This document shows, one piece after another, positions 20,151 to 31,157 of a stretch of DNA of 64,000 bases. This DNA is from Hyposmocoma kahamanoa (Eukaryota > Arthropoda > Insecta > Lepidoptera > Cosmopterigidae), in contig NW_020653774.1 in assembly GCF_003589595.1 (NCBI RefSeq), positions 678,846 to 742,845 of the forward strand, in the 5' to 3' direction. Each line of letters opens with the position of its first letter. Within the stretch, counting starts at the first letter, position 1. The position numbers and the translations under genes were made by a program. The notes below the pieces were generated by a model. That model saw only the letters and a list, made by a program, of their open reading frames with translations, ran no database searches and had not been told where the DNA came from.

Positions 20151-20950
20151 ATTAACCAACAGCACTAGTATGTTCAGTCACTATTAACTGTTTGGTGAAA
20201 TCTGTTTTGATGTTCTGGATTGATCGACACGATTAATTGATGTTTTTGCCGACAAAATACTTAATTAATATAATATAATAATAAATAGAATATAGTGTTA
20301 AAACCGATTTTAACACTATATTGTGTACTTCGATTACAAGGAATGAAATTTAAATGTGTTTGAAATAATTGTGTCACACTTTTTGTCTTTTTAACTGACG
20401 TTGCTACACCGTGCTCCCGCGCGAACATTAACTTTGGCTATGAATATGATAGATAATTTTGTGCAATGAAATAAAAAGGTACTTACTTTAATTTTTAAGT
20501 TTATAATTTAATATTTGTGCCTTGATGAAGAAAGTAATTTTTCATTTCACTAACCTTTAAAACTTAATTTTATTTTCCAAATAAAAATACTTGATTGACT
20601 TTGTTAACGTTAGTCATGTGTAAATTTCAAAATAAGTAGGCAGCTTTCTTGGTCCCTTAAAAAATAACTTGGTTGTGTTTGTTTGATCTTTTAGCGAAAA
20701 ATTTCTCTTTGACGAACTTACCGTGTATGTATTATAGCATTAATAAAAGTTACGCGGTAATTTACTGTGTTTTTTTTATTTCTTTCTACTATTTTTAGGT
20801 GTTCTGTATTCGACCGCACAGTTGTCCAATATTCAGTATTGGGCTGAATAGCATAAACTAGGCTCAATTGGCGGAAACTGAATAGTAACCGAACATTCGT
20901 TGTAACTCTAGTTTCCTTATAAACGTAAACTCTACATACCTCTCTTATTG
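20151..20950. other. AT-rich spacer
   Basis: A local inverted repeat (AATATAGTGTTAAAACCG / GATTTTAACACTATATT) lies around 20289-20320. No gene is seen. Confidence 0.45.
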
Positions 20951-20954
20951 ATGA

Positions 20955-21180
20955 CGTCGGTGTTCCAGCGGTTTGCACTACAGACGCTGGGCGACTAAGT
21001 TTCGGATTTGATTCCCGGTAAGAGTATTTAGGAAAAAAAATCCTTAATTGATCTTGCTCTGAGTTTTAAGGGTAAGAATCCCGGAATGAATTCCATTGCT
21101 CTGGTACTCGTCGTGCAGGAAATCCTTGATTTGAGACCAGGCAGTTGGTGTGGCCGTCTGACACATTATAATTATGTGCT
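20955..21180 (+). repeat. Possible tRNA-like SINE
   Basis: A B-box-like GGATTTGATTCCCGG at 21004-21018 is preceded by GGTTTGCACTACAGACGC. It is followed by AAGGGTAAGAATCCCGGAAT and TTTGAGACCAGGCAG. A related tail, TTCTCGGCTTGAGACCAGG, recurs near 61040, suggesting a family. There is no clear A-box. Confidence 0.35.
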
Positions 21181-21189
21181 CGTTTTAAT

Positions 21190-21310
21190 TAACCTACTTC
21201 TAAAAATGAGGAGGTTTTTCAATTCGACTTTATTAAATTAACTGCGCATTCGACCTCCATCTCACCCGATGGAAGGTGACGATGAGGGCGACTATGGAGC
21301 ATGCATACCT
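21190..21310 (-). repeat. Family C end fragment joined to a second repeat
   Basis: TAACCTACTTCTAAAAATGA and GGTTTTTCAATTCGACTTT are the reversed family C end. The next 70 bp (ACCTCCATCTCACCCGATGG, ACTATGGAGCATGCATACC) is the reverse complement of 3323-3390. Confidence 0.5.
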
Positions 21311-21544
21311 AAATATTGTTAAGGCCTAAGTTATAACGTTCGGGAAATAAGTCTGCAGGCAGGGAATTCCACTTCATAGCCGACCGCCATATAAATGTGG
21401 AAGCGAAACGCCTCTTGTGAATCTTCGGAATATCCTCAAAATAGGGGTGGTGGAACCCCAGCCTACCTCTAGTATTCTAGTAATCTAGTATAGACTATAT
21501 ATTTTTATTTTTTGTGTATACGTTACGTGATACGTTTTCGTCCG

Positions 21545-21710
21545 TTTTATTTGTGAATCTAATTCGAGGATTTTTTTATTAGAAAAAATATTCCACCTCC
21601 AAGAGCGGCAAATTAGGAGATAAATTCGGTTTATTGAATGTCACCCACTTTCCGTTAACCGATTTCAATAAAACTAGGCAAACAGATGTAATTCCAACGA
21701 GAATAAAATG
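21545..21710 (-). repeat. Family C repeat, reverse partial copy
   Basis: ATTCCACCTCCAAGAGCGGC, TTTCCGTTAACCGATTTCAA and AGATGTAATTCCAACGAG match the family's 5' half in reverse. Confidence 0.6.
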
Positions 21711-21771
21711 TTATGGCGGTCTAGAACTGATCTGATGGTGGAAATGGATGAGAGGAACTTCTTAACAGTGT

Positions 21772-21862
21772 ACAGTCGGTGCCCTCACTAGGCATTTACT
21801 ATTTGTATACCACTTAGTAGAGTACAAATAGTGGATACTTAAGTGAGAGCACCGACTGCATG
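21772..21862. repeat. Imperfect palindrome, MITE-like
   Basis: Left arm ACAGTCGGTGCCCTCACTAG...TATTTGTA and right arm TACAAATAGTGG...AGAGCACCGACTGC are complementary over about 36 bp with several mismatches. The arms meet almost directly, which fits a miniature inverted-repeat element. Confidence 0.5.
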
Positions 21863-21912
21863 GGATCATATGATTCGTTTTGACGAGGACTTCCATATGC
21901 GTTTTAGTTATA

Positions 21913-22290
21913 CAGTTACTGTTGGGTAATTTTCCGAAAAATTTCAAACAATGGAAATTTTTCCTGAAAATATCCACAAAAATTGGAAAATATAATTTCG
22001 AAGGCTCATATATATATATATCCTATGTTTAATATCTTTTGGAGTTTTATTTAGCGTGACCTAAAAAATTAATTTGTTTATCTAAAAGCCACTTGGAGAA
22101 AAACGAGATTTAAAATGATTTTCACTACAGCAAAAATAAACCTATTTTAATGGCTCCATCGTTTTCGTTAAGTAGCTTTAAGTTTCGAAAGGTGTCAACG
22201 TTAAATGCGGAAAATTAAAGGAAAAATATCCGGAAAAACATTTATTTATTTGGAAAATATTGTTTTTTCGAAATGAAAATTTTCCAACAC
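21913..22290. mobile_element. hAT-like non-autonomous element (family F), copy 1
   Basis: A 378 bp element bounded by the 8 bp direct repeat TAGTTATA (21905-21912 and 22291-22298). Termini are TGTTGGGTAATTTTCCGAAA on the left and GAAAATTTTCCAACAC on the right, which are imperfectly inverted. An 8 bp duplication with a GTTGG-type end is the hAT signature. A second copy with its own 8 bp duplication is at 49726-50046. No transposase is encoded. Confidence 0.7.
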
Positions 22291-22298
22291 TAGTTATA

Positions 22299-23894
22299 GT
22301 TGAAGAGACCGCGGTAACGAACATAGCAAAAAAGAATAAGTAAACTTTTGTGTTTTTTTTATAAACTGTTATAAATTATTAATAAAGATAGTTAGTTGCC
22401 AATATTGTCATCCGGTTAAAATACGCGAGTGGAGTAAATAGAGCGTCTAAATAATGTTGGCGTGTTCTTGAAATGTTCCAACAACATTTGATTTATGGTT
22501 TAGCTGCGTAACCGCGCTGTTGTCGGTTACCTCCCGCGTAACGGGCTGCAAATTGGACAAGCCTTTGAACCGAGTTTTGTGAAGCCAATTTTGGGATAGA
22601 GTTAGTTTTATTTATTTGACTATAAACCAGTTAACTGGGTTTTTTTAAAGGAATGTAACAATCAATGCTAAATAAGGATTGCTTTGGAATTGTAGGGTTG
22701 ATGGTTCGATTCCCCGTGGAGGCATGTAGGGCAAACCGTGACTGGTCGTTCTCGGAGTAAGGTGTTCTCACAGCAATAACTTTGCAAGGAAAATATCTAA
22801 CAATACATGTGAAGCGTGTCGTTAAATCGTTAGGTAATGCGTCTTGTCGGCAGCCATTTCAGTTTCTGCGGCGACGACGGAAGTGTGGCTTTGTGCGTGG
22901 AGTTGTCAAAACATCGCGTAAGTAAATTTTTTTTGGTTTAAATTTTTTGGTCAGTCTTTGTTTATTATGGACCGATTCATACTAAACTTTTCTAAATTGT
23001 AGTGACATTAGTAAGGAATCTTATTGTCTGAGTAGATTCTATTACTTTGCCAGTATGTCAGTCTTTGTATAAGAACGTAATTTTGTGGCTATAAGTTCCG
23101 CCCTCCGGGGGCCTGTTTGTTCCTAGGAACAACTTCCCTAATTGACCTCAATCATACTTAAAATTCTTATGATTATTTTTCTTTTTTAAAAGGATGCGAA
23201 ACTACAAACGGGCTCATATCATCAAATATTTAGACAAGATGACAGAGTCACTCATGTATGTCTCAACTGTAACTGAAGAAATGTGCGATGAATAATATAA
23301 CTGATGAATAAGAATGTAGTTGTTTTCTTTTCAGTTCGTTGTGCGTAGTATAAATAATACATACATACAATTATAAGAATTATAAGAAAAAGAAGAATGT
23401 TTTATTTAAGAAAATCTTTGTTATCCTGTTGTTGTGTTGTTAGTCCTGTTCCTGTTGTTGTTGTGTTGTTAATCTAGGCGGTACAATTTGCTTCAAAGGC
23501 GAAACAAGGCGCCCCAAGGCGGGACTGAATGTTTCGCTTCGAAATTTATCAAAAATTAGCCTCTATGAAAAAGACTATTGCGATATCAGTAGAAGTGACT
23601 ATACTGTTACAAAAAACGATAAAAATTTGTTCAATATGTCCACATGTTGAAAGTCAAACCCTTAATTTTCAGTATAAAACTTCAAGTTATTTCTGTGAAT
23701 TCAATCTCTATGTTATGTACGTTTGTGCATATTTAATAACAATACTTAAGAGGTTTCACAACGCTTGGATCATGTATGAAGTCACCGACTCGTATTGTCT
23801 CATAGTATAGTGATGACAATGAATAACCATTTAGCTCCCGTCTCGCGTAATGCCAGTCGCATTTCATCAAGGAAGTATTGTAAAATACTCAAGT
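22299..23894. other. Mostly AT-rich spacer; a tRNA-like B-box near 22705
   Basis: GGTTCGATTCCCCGTGG at 22701-22717 resembles a B-box, but I see no A-box or cloverleaf upstream. An open frame at 23529-23810 (93 codons) is unrecognised. Repeated TGTTGTTG runs lie at 23430-23470. Confidence 0.4.
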
Positions 23895-24130
23895 TCGGGA
23901 GTCTATATTTCAGGACTCGACATTAATTTACAAGTCTCGATGCATAAAGACAAAGACTTACTGCTCGATATATATCGAGCCTATCGAGATCCCCAATAGA
24001 CTCGAGTTCGACGTTAGTGCTCGAGTCCATTTACATAACGAGTACTGGTGTGTTCAAAAGCCGTGTTAGGTTTACGACTCGAGTTTTTTTTAAACTCGAG
24101 CCCGTGCTTCTTGACTCGAACTCGTGAGTG
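23895..24130. repeat. Cluster of TCGA/CTCGAG-containing motifs
   Basis: GACTCGA, TCTCGAT, TATCGAG, ACTCGAG and CTCGAGT variants recur more than ten times within about 230 bp, far more often than elsewhere in the window. No clean unit length is visible, so this is a degenerate low-complexity array. Confidence 0.55.
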
Positions 24131-24284
24131 TTTTAGGCCACCAAGCCGTGTGAAATGGAGTCAAGTTTATAAATGTAGACTCCCGGACTCACGTTTTTTA
24201 CAACATTAATCTAGGGGTGATTGAAAACCAGCGTTGCGACTGTCTTGAAAAGGAGTAGCACCAGCTGAGACACCTTTTTATATG

Positions 24285-24520
24285 AGACCTACTGGCGGGA
24301 CGAACAAGTCGCCCACCTGGTGGTAAATGAAACGTCTTTTCATAACAGTTGCAGTACTACTCAGTGCTTTAAATCAAAAAGATCTGAGGGGCATGGCCAC
24401 TGCACCCGTCACCCTGAGATAAAAGTTGACATGTCCCGTGTACTTGTAATTTCACCAGCACTAAGTAAGTTAGTAAGTAACCCTGGACTTTTTCACAAAG
24501 AGCTCTGCTGCTACTTAAAC
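24285..24520 (+). repeat. Family A repeat
   Basis: GGCGGGACGAACAAGTCGC, TCTGAGGGGCATGGCCACTG and CCCTGGACTTTTTCACAAAG. The GCTTGGCGGCAG middle segment is replaced by a short TAAGTAAG run. Confidence 0.65.
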
Positions 24521-24679
24521 TTTACTTGTGCCTCCTGTTAATGTTTATTTAGTATCCTAAGTGTAGTTGTTTTCAAAGTTATAATTTTGCTTTGTTCTTT
24601 TTTTTAGGTGAAAATCAGCGGAACTTAAAATATACCATGGGAGATCGGTTCTGGGCAAAGATTTCAGTTACGTACCTTT

Positions 24680-24955
24680 TTAACCGACCTCAAAACGGAG
24701 GTCGTTATGTCTCAATTCGATTGTATTTTTTTGTATGTATGTTACGCGATAACTTCGGCATTTTCGAACTGATTTTGGTGATTATTTTTTTGGAAAGAGT
24801 GTGCCTCAGTATAGTCCTATTTAAATTTGAAGGAAATAATCCACCTCTAAGGGCGGCGAACTAGGGGATGAATCCGGTTTCGTGCACTTTCCGTTAACCG
24901 ATGTCAATAAAACTTGATAAATAGAAATTCCACGAACTTTCGAAGTCGTTTTTTT
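24680..24955 (-). repeat. Family C repeat, near-complete reverse copy
   Basis: TTTTTAACCGACCTCAAAAC, TGTCTCAATTCGATTGTATT, TACGCGATAACTTCGGC, CCACCTCTAAGGGCGGCG and TTTCCGTTAACCGATGTC are in the order expected for a reversed copy. Confidence 0.7.
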
Positions 24956-25059
24956 TAATAAAAAGTTATTATAACGTCGCATCTAGTCTGAGTGTTCTGC
25001 GTAGAGTGTTCTGTCCTAAAGTAAATTCCTTAGTTTGAGATGTAGTTGTCAGGCACATT

Positions 25060-25150
25060 ATTATTATGTCATATTACATTATAGTTAAGTACATTTTTAA
25101 ATAATAAAAGCATTACACATTTATAAGCAATAAAACTTTGATTTTGATTT
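25060..25150 (+). repeat. Possible LINE 3' tail
   Basis: AGCAATAAAACTTTGATTTT followed by GATTT resembles an AATAAA plus short-tandem LINE terminus. No coding remnant precedes it. Confidence 0.3.
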
Positions 25151-25430
25151 AAATCAAGTGACAATTAATAGCGGTGTTTTCCCTCCTCACCTGAAAGTGG
25201 TGTCATATGATTGTTTATAGATCGAGTAGCCTTGATACATAATTATGTCCGTCCATTGTCACCTTCATTCATACTTTGAGGGCGGTTGTTGTCAGCGACA
25301 GTTAGCGTAAGCACTGATTGATGAAGTTCCTAAAGTCCAGTGTACATTAAAATGTAATTTGTTTTTACTTAGCAGCAGTAGAGCTCAGAGCAACGTACAT
25401 GATGTTGTGTAATATTTGTTTATTGTTTAG

Positions 25431-25545
25431 TTTGGACGATAGCGGCGCTGGGCCTCGCGCTCGCCAGCCGCAGCTCGCTCTCCGACGAGCTGCCCAGCGA
25501 GTCGCCGGCCCCGCCCGAAGCACCTGCGCGCCGAACAAGTGGCCG
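25431..25545 (+). CDS. Candidate exon with signal-peptide-like sequence (unproven)
   Basis: A 115 bp block of about 70% GC sits in DNA of about 35% GC. It follows a good acceptor (TTTGTTTATTGTTTAG, ending 25430). In phase 2 it reads WTIAALGLALASRSS then LSDELPSESPAPPEAPARR, a hydrophobic stretch followed by a Pro/Ser/Glu-rich segment. That is what a signal-peptide cleavage region looks like, and the initiating Met would be in an earlier exon I cannot locate. A second frame (LDDSGAGPRARQPQLALRRA) is also open. The only nearby donors are weak (AA|GTGG near 25538). A family A repeat starts about 30 bp later. I do not recognise the protein. Confidence 0.3.
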
Positions 25546-25573
25546 TCAACAACTCTTTGCATTGGTTTACAAT

Positions 25574-25800
25574 ATCATGACAGTCGTGCGCCTGATAGTA
25601 AGCCACACGCCTGGCCATGACAGCTACTGTGTCACTCAGATCTTTAAATCGCAAAGACCTGAGGGGCACTGCCACTGCGTCAGTCGCCCTGAGACATAAG
25701 TTGAAAAGTCGCATGTGCCTGTAATTCTACCAGCACCGTTACCTTTCAAAACCACAATGCTCTCATTACTTCTTGGCGGCAGAACTTGGTAAGGTCACAA
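25574..25800 (+). repeat. Family A repeat
   Basis: CAGTCGTGCGCCTGATAGTA, CCTGAGGGGCACTGCCACTG and TTCTTGGCGGCAGAACTTGG. Confidence 0.7.
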
Positions 25801-26144
25801 GGACAATGAGCCAGACTTACTCACAACTTAAATTATAGCTAAATAAACTTATAGGAATAAACATTAGAAATAAGTAAGGAACAGTAATACAAACATATTG
25901 TATAATTCAAGTTACTAAACGCTATTCAACGTTACAATGACAACTTTAACTCTATTGTCATGTTCAAGTCAACAACTACTTGCCATCTTCAAGATTACAG
26001 TTAATAACCATATTGAATAATTAACGAAGAAACGTAAATACATTTGTATAATTAAAGTTATCAAACGCGGACATGTAAGATTTATTCTGAGATACTTAAA
26101 ATTTTGTAAATATAAAAAAAATATATATTGTAAATATTTCTTTT
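25801..26144. other. AT-rich spacer between two family A copies
   Basis: Nothing recognised. Confidence 0.45.
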
Positions 26145-26420
26145 ATGATAGCAAGTTACGGGGTAAACAAGTCGTGCGCCTGCTGGTAAGCGACACGCCT
26201 GTCCATCACAGTTGCAGTGTCACTCAGACTTGATAAAGATCTATAGGGCACTGCCACTGCGTCCTGAGACAAAAGTTGACAAGTCCCATGTGCTTTTAAT
26301 TTCACCCGCGTCCTTACCCTTCGAAACCGGAACGCAGTATTCCTCACTCCTTTTCAGCATAAATAGGTAAGGTGGCAGTACTTCCCTGGACGACAGCTTT
26401 CACAAGAAATTCTGCTACAA
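26145..26420 (+). repeat. Family A repeat, near-complete
   Basis: AACAAGTCGTGCGCCTGCTG, CCATCACAGTTGCAGTGTC, CCCTTCGAAACCGGAACGC, AAGGTGGCAGTACTTCCCTG and ACAAGAAATTCTGCTACAAC. Confidence 0.75.
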
Positions 26421-27711
26421 CTAAATAAAATATAAAAATAAATGCAAATATAAAACACTTTTAAAATTTAGCATTAATACACTCAGGTTACTGTATTATG
26501 CCTTGACATTGAATTTAAAATTTTAACTTCGTGATATTGTTAATAAGAAATCAATTATTTTAATCCATTCATGAGAATCGAGTGTACCGGCCGTCATCGG
26601 CCAATTTTTAAAATAGTTTACCCACATCAAAAATTGAACCATTAAACACGGACTCCCCACGTATTATAGACGGATTTTGCCTAATTGAGTTTGAGACGGC
26701 TGACACAAACAATGTTTGGCTGGACAATTGAACCCTAATCAATCCCTAATCAACTGTGATCATACATAAATAATTAACAAAACACAAATTCGCCTGAGGT
26801 ATCGGTTATATCAATTCAAATTAATAACAGTTTGTATCCAGTTGCCTATGTAATCAATAATGGCGCGCGTGTATGATAGACATAATTAATATTAATTGAG
26901 CCTTAACCAAGTGTGAAGGTCGATGGAACATTGTATTCAACGAAGCAGTGGCGGCTCCAGGATTGCATTTGCGGGGGCACCCAATTGATGTTTCATAATT
27001 TACCTACTGATATTCCAACTAATAATAAAGTGCTGAAGGACCACACCAATTTTAACTGGTCTCAACCTGGTTTCTGAAAATTACTTTCGGGACAGTGGTC
27101 CAGAGCACCCAGGACTGATTTAGTACTGATTGGTACATAACAATAACTTTAGCATGTTACATCAAAATAAAGTAGATGGTTGTAAGTCGCTTTGTTAGGC
27201 CACAGTCCGTGAACTGGACCGGGCGCGTAGGGAGCTGTGTCTTTTATAAAAATCAACCTTATCCCAATGATTTTGAGTTGAACTTTTAATTGATTTTAGA
27301 CGAATTTCAATCAAAAGAACACCTTCCTCGTAAATGGTTTAAACTTGATGCGCATTGTGTCGTAAATATACTGTAAAGACGCTGTCATCACACGGTGGTT
27401 TTTTCTGTTTAAGTTAGACTTTAGGTATCTACAAGTATGTTGGTTTCCTTGATTGAATTTAAATCATCTTGGAAGCCGGGAGACCTCTCTGAAACCGTCA
27501 CTGCCACTAATTTGTAATTGTTGTTTGTAATTGACTCCAGTATTATGCCCAAAACTGGAGTCCTTCGAGATGTGGTCCAAAGACTTTCCTAGACAAATGC
27601 ACTAGTAGGAGCATTCTGCTGAAAGTGGTCCTGATATTGCTAATTTATTTTGCAAAAGTTTTTTCATCTGTCTATGTGAGTGCTAATCCGTCGACACATA
27701 TCAGATGCATG
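26421..27711. other. AT-rich spacer
   Basis: No exon, RNA gene or recognised repeat seen. Slightly GC-richer text near 26940-27240 shows no consistent frame. Confidence 0.45.
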
Positions 27712-27800
27712 ACCCGTCACTTGATACTATAAAAAAAAAATTATTTTTACTAGCGCAGTGGTTTCTTGAGAAAGACTTCGTCTGGAGAAGTACTGCCACC
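27712..27800 (-). repeat. Family A repeat, internally deleted
   Basis: The reversed family start, CCCGTCACTTGATACTATAA (27713-27732), is followed after about 25 bp by the reversed family end, TGGAGAAGTACTGCCACCCT. Most of the body is gone. Confidence 0.5.
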
Positions 27801-27839
27801 CTACACTTGCTGCGGAGAAATCGGTGAACATACATACAG

Positions 27840-27885
27840 CCGAACATATAACCTCCTCATTTTTTTCAAATCGGTTAATAAAATG
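27840..27885 (+). repeat. Family C 3' end fragment
   Basis: ATATAACCTCCTCATTTTTT followed by CAAATCGGTTAATAAAA. Confidence 0.45.
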
Positions 27886-28075
27886 TGAACTTTGGGGGAA
27901 TTCAAAATAAACAAAAACAATAATACTCTATACTCTATAATTATAATATAATATGCTATATTATAATTATAGAAAGATATTGCGTAATTATAATAATTTC
28001 TTGGTTATAATATTGGTCGTAAATTCTTTTTTTAATATCTAGGCACATCCTTATTTTCATAAACTGGCCATAATA

Positions 28076-28280
28076 TAACAGTTGCAGTGCCGCTCTGAGC
28101 TTCGAATCGCAAAGATCTGTTCTGATCAGAAGTCTCATGTGCAATTTCACCAGCACCCTTACCCTTCAACAGCTAAACGCAGTAATGCTAACATTACTGC
28201 TTGGCAGCAGAAATGGGTAAGGTGGCAGTACTTCCCTGGACGAACTCTTTCACAAGGAGCTCTACTGCTACTAAAATTGC
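28076..28280 (+). repeat. Family A repeat, 3' two thirds
   Basis: AACAGTTGCAGTGCCGCTCT, CCCTTCAACAGCTAAACGCA, CTGCTTGGCAGCAGAAATGG and TTTCACAAGGAGCTCTACTG. It shares the unusual CCTTCAACAGCTAAACGC with 51665-51825, so these two copies are a subfamily. Confidence 0.75.
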
Positions 28281-28317
28281 GTGAAATGCTATTCGACTGT
28301 TTTTTATGCCATGTGCC

Positions 28318-28500
28318 CTTTCTATGCAGGGTGGCCAACTTATTGACGCGACCTGACGGGCGATTTGGGGATCGGATGATGGAGCTGGAGTGGGGCAGGA
28401 CATATTACGAGACTAGCGCAGGATCGAGGTGAATGGCACAAACTACAAAGACCCAGCATTGGGTGAACTGGGACTGTGGATGATGAACGCAAACGGTGTA
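28318..28500 (+). pseudogene. RTE-like LINE 3' remnant
   Basis: With frameshifts the + strand reads RLAQDRGEWHKLQRPSIG near 28410-28460, like the DRxEW endpiece of RTE-type polymerases. It ends GGACTGTGGATGATGAACG, like the 3' end at 55380-55410. Confidence 0.4.
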
Positions 28501-28544
28501 TTCTTTATTTTAGCTAATTATGTCTTTGTTTTTAAGCCGTCTGT

Positions 28545-29480
28545 ATAATAATAATAATAATAATTCATTTATTCGCTTCAAATAGGGTAGGGTACATTAC
28601 ACATGTTGATGGTAAAAATTAAATCAGAACTTAAACCTATTCGGCCTTCTAAAATAAAAGCATGCAAATACAATAATAAAATAATACATTGGTGGATTGA
28701 GATTCGATTTTAAAACAATAATTAGGCAACAAATTGATAAATTTAAGATAATTGATTTAATTTGATATGTCAGAATCGTGTATGTCATAATTTAATAATA
28801 ATAATATATATATTTTTTTTAATGATAGGAAAAATGTATGCATCAATTAATTATTCTTTATGATTCATGAATTCGTCAATAGAGTAAAATAAATGATCAA
28901 AGAGCCACATGCGCAATTCCTTTTTAAAATTAGTCAATGGTAGAGGCTTAATGCGATCTGGTATACGATTAAAAATTTTTCCACACATTACATACGAGTT
29001 ATTTAGAAAACGTTTTGTTTTGGGTATTGTATTTAGTACGATTTTATTGGGCTTCCTTAGGCTTCTCAATGTTACGTCCTTCGCTATTAAGAATTTCGAT
29101 AGATTTCGTTTCACGAATATACCAACTTCGAAAATGTACAGGCATGGGAGGGGCAATACTCTTAGTGTTTTAAAGTGAGGACGACATGAGATATACGGTG
29201 CTACATTGCTTATGGCACGTATACATCGCTTTTGAGCAATAAAAACCTTCGCAAAATCTGTTCCGTTGCCCCAAATTACGATACCGTATTACCGTACAGA
29301 CTCAACATACGCAAAATAGGCAGTCCTGGCTGTGCATTTATTCGCTACTTTTGACAATTTGTAAAGAGCAAACGCAAACCTATTTATTTTAGCACATACT
29401 TTGTCCGTTTGATCCCTCCAATTCATCTTTTGGTCTATAATTAATCCTAGTATCCTGTACCTGCAGCCCCTGCCTGTATT
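28545..29480 (-). pseudogene. 5'-truncated LINE with (TAA)n tail
   Basis: On the minus strand from about 29470 the frame runs GLIIDQKMNWRDQTDKVCAK, INRFAFALYKLSKVANKCTA, YGIVIWGNGTDFAKVFIAQK, RCIRAISNVAPYISCRPHF and LRSLRKPNKIVLN. It ends with the open frame at 28851-29156 (IFNRIPDRIKPLPLTNFKKE, stop at 28851). This is the thumb and C-terminal region of a CR1/jockey-clade polymerase. The 3' UTR is followed by an ATA tandem run (28548-28565). A stop (ESVR*YG) near 29290 breaks the frame. The 5' end, including the catalytic YADD, is missing. Confidence 0.75.
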
Positions 29481-29829
29481 TTACAAAAATGGAAGATTCA
29501 AATACGTGATTTTCATTACAATTTCTCAGTAATAACACAGAATAAGTAATACATTGAAATTAACGAATTGTGAGAACGTACTCCCAATTTTTGAGTAATA
29601 GGCGACAATTAAGTCTGCCTTATTAAATTTCTTGAACATAATATAATTATTTCTACGAGTTCTTAATTAAGCGTTTTTGTCGTGTAATCCAAAACAAGAT
29701 AAGAGTAATTACTGTATTTCTTTACTTAATTCTTTATATGAAATAAAATATAAATAACATACACAAAAGCTTGATAATAAAAGACGACTCGCAACTGTAC
29801 CCGGAGTTTTTGTACGTATCAAATAACAG

Positions 29830-29945
29830 ATTAGAACGAACAAGTCGTGCGCCTTGTGGTAAGTGATGCCTGTCCATAACAGTTGCTGTGCCATTAAAAG
29901 CTTCAAATAGCAAAAATTTGAAGGCCACTGCCACTGTGCCCATCA
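29830..29945 (+). repeat. Family A repeat, 5' part
   Basis: GAACGAACAAGTCGTGCGCC, GTCCATAACAGTTGCTGTGC and GGCCACTGCCACTGTGCCC; truncated afterwards. Confidence 0.65.
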
Positions 29946-29984
29946 TTCTTCTACTTACCGTGTCGATGGTATCGATTATTAATA

Positions 29985-30120
29985 CACAGGTCGAAAATTC
30001 CTTCGAACCGGCTGGATTCGAACCAACGTCTTCTAGCAAACCTGGAAGCTGGAAGACGTTGGTTCGAGGATTTTTTCCCAAGTGTTCGATTTTTGTATTA
30101 GTGGAAAAATAATTGAATAT
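29985..30120. repeat. Family E inverted pair (palindrome)
   Basis: GGCTGGATTCGAACCAACGT (reverse B-box end) faces GGAAGACGTTGGTTCGAGGA only about 20 bp later. Both sides carry the family E tail: reversed TATTAATACACAGGTCGAAA and forward AAGTGTTCGATTTTTGTATT. Confidence 0.65.
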
Positions 30121-30357
30121 CATGGTGGTGAAACCACTCAAAACATTCGCCAATAGTACTCAAGGATACACCAATTGAACGGGTAGATAGTTCCAAATAT
30201 TCGGGCATCTTAATTACCAAAGACTCCAGGTGTACACCTGATATTGTTGCACGAATTGCAATGATAAAAACAGCTTTTAACCATAAAAAAAACAACTGTT
30301 AACAGCTCACGCGATGCGCTCCTCCTACCGCAAAATGGCGGCTATTTGGTTTCGCAA

Positions 30358-30712
30358 ATTAGAAAAGCAAAGCTTTTGAGATGTGGGGCTGGAGGATGAT
30401 GAAGGGTATAAGTTGGATAGAAAAGAAAACTAACGAGGAGGTATTGAGGGTGGTGATCGAGAAAAGAACGATCCTGAATACTATAGAGTATAGACGCGGG
30501 AAAATGACTGGACATTTGATACGACACGACAACCTCCTTAAGACCATTTGTAGGGAAAGATCGAGGGGAAGAGGGGAAGAGGTCGACTTAGGCGAAGTTA
30601 CATATACCAAATAAAGGAAAAGGCCGGTGTCGTGTCGTATAAGGAGGTCAAGGAGCTGGCTTGTAGGAGAGAGGTCTGGAAGAGGCTCCAACGACAAGAG
30701 TATAACTCTTAA
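30358..30712 (+). pseudogene. RTE-like LINE polymerase C-terminus
   Basis: The + strand reads MWGWRMMKGISWIEKKTNEE, VIEKRTILNTIEYRRGKMTG and HLIRHDNLLKTI. After a frameshift near 30565 it reads GRGRLRRSYIYQIKEKAGVV, SYKEVKELACRREVWKRLQR and QEYNS, with a stop at about 30712. Endpieces of insect RTE-like polymerases share WCWRRML-ISW-TNE, GHLMRH and GRPRRSY motifs. There is one frame break and no upstream domain. Confidence 0.7.
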
Positions 30713-30786
30713 GTTTGACGAAGATGGTGGTCAAACATCGTGGCATTCAATAAAAAACTTAAAAAATTTCAAGTTGTGTGGAATTG

Positions 30787-31156
30787 TTTTTTTTTTTTTA
30801 TTGCGACTCGACAAAATGACTGCACCGCGCCTGATGGAAAGTGCGAATACAGTCCAGAGATGAGAGTAACGGATGGAAAACACAAATATCTTCACTCCGT
30901 CACTATCATTTTGCCGGTCTGGCCAAATGCACTGGATGTACACCAACTGATCCCTGAACGCGATTCGCAAAAGCGTTTCACTGTGGAGGGTTTTCCGCCG
31001 TGTGTACTGTGGTCGCTATCCAGTCGGCACAGAGCCTACCACAATGCTAAGCAGATGGACACTTGTGACGCCCTCGGTCGCCTCTTACGACCCCCACGGG
31101 CATGTATGGGGAGGCGACAATGTATTCTTAAGCCGTCGCCCCACGGCTAAAATTAT
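30787..31156 (+). repeat. Family G repeat, long copy
   Basis: Starts TTTATTGCGACTCGACAAAA, then CACCGCGCCTGATGGAAAGT, CAAATATCTTCACTCCGTCA, TTTTGCCGGTCTGGCCAAA, GGGTTTTCCGCCGTGTGTAC and TAAGCCGTCGCCCCACGGC. The first 130 bp is nearly identical to 31511-31652. No conserved frame is seen. Confidence 0.7.
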
Positions 31157-31157
31157 T

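Noticed and set aside
22695..22725. tRNA gene suggested by GGTTCGATTCCCCGTGG
   Set aside because: No A-box at the right distance and no cloverleaf.
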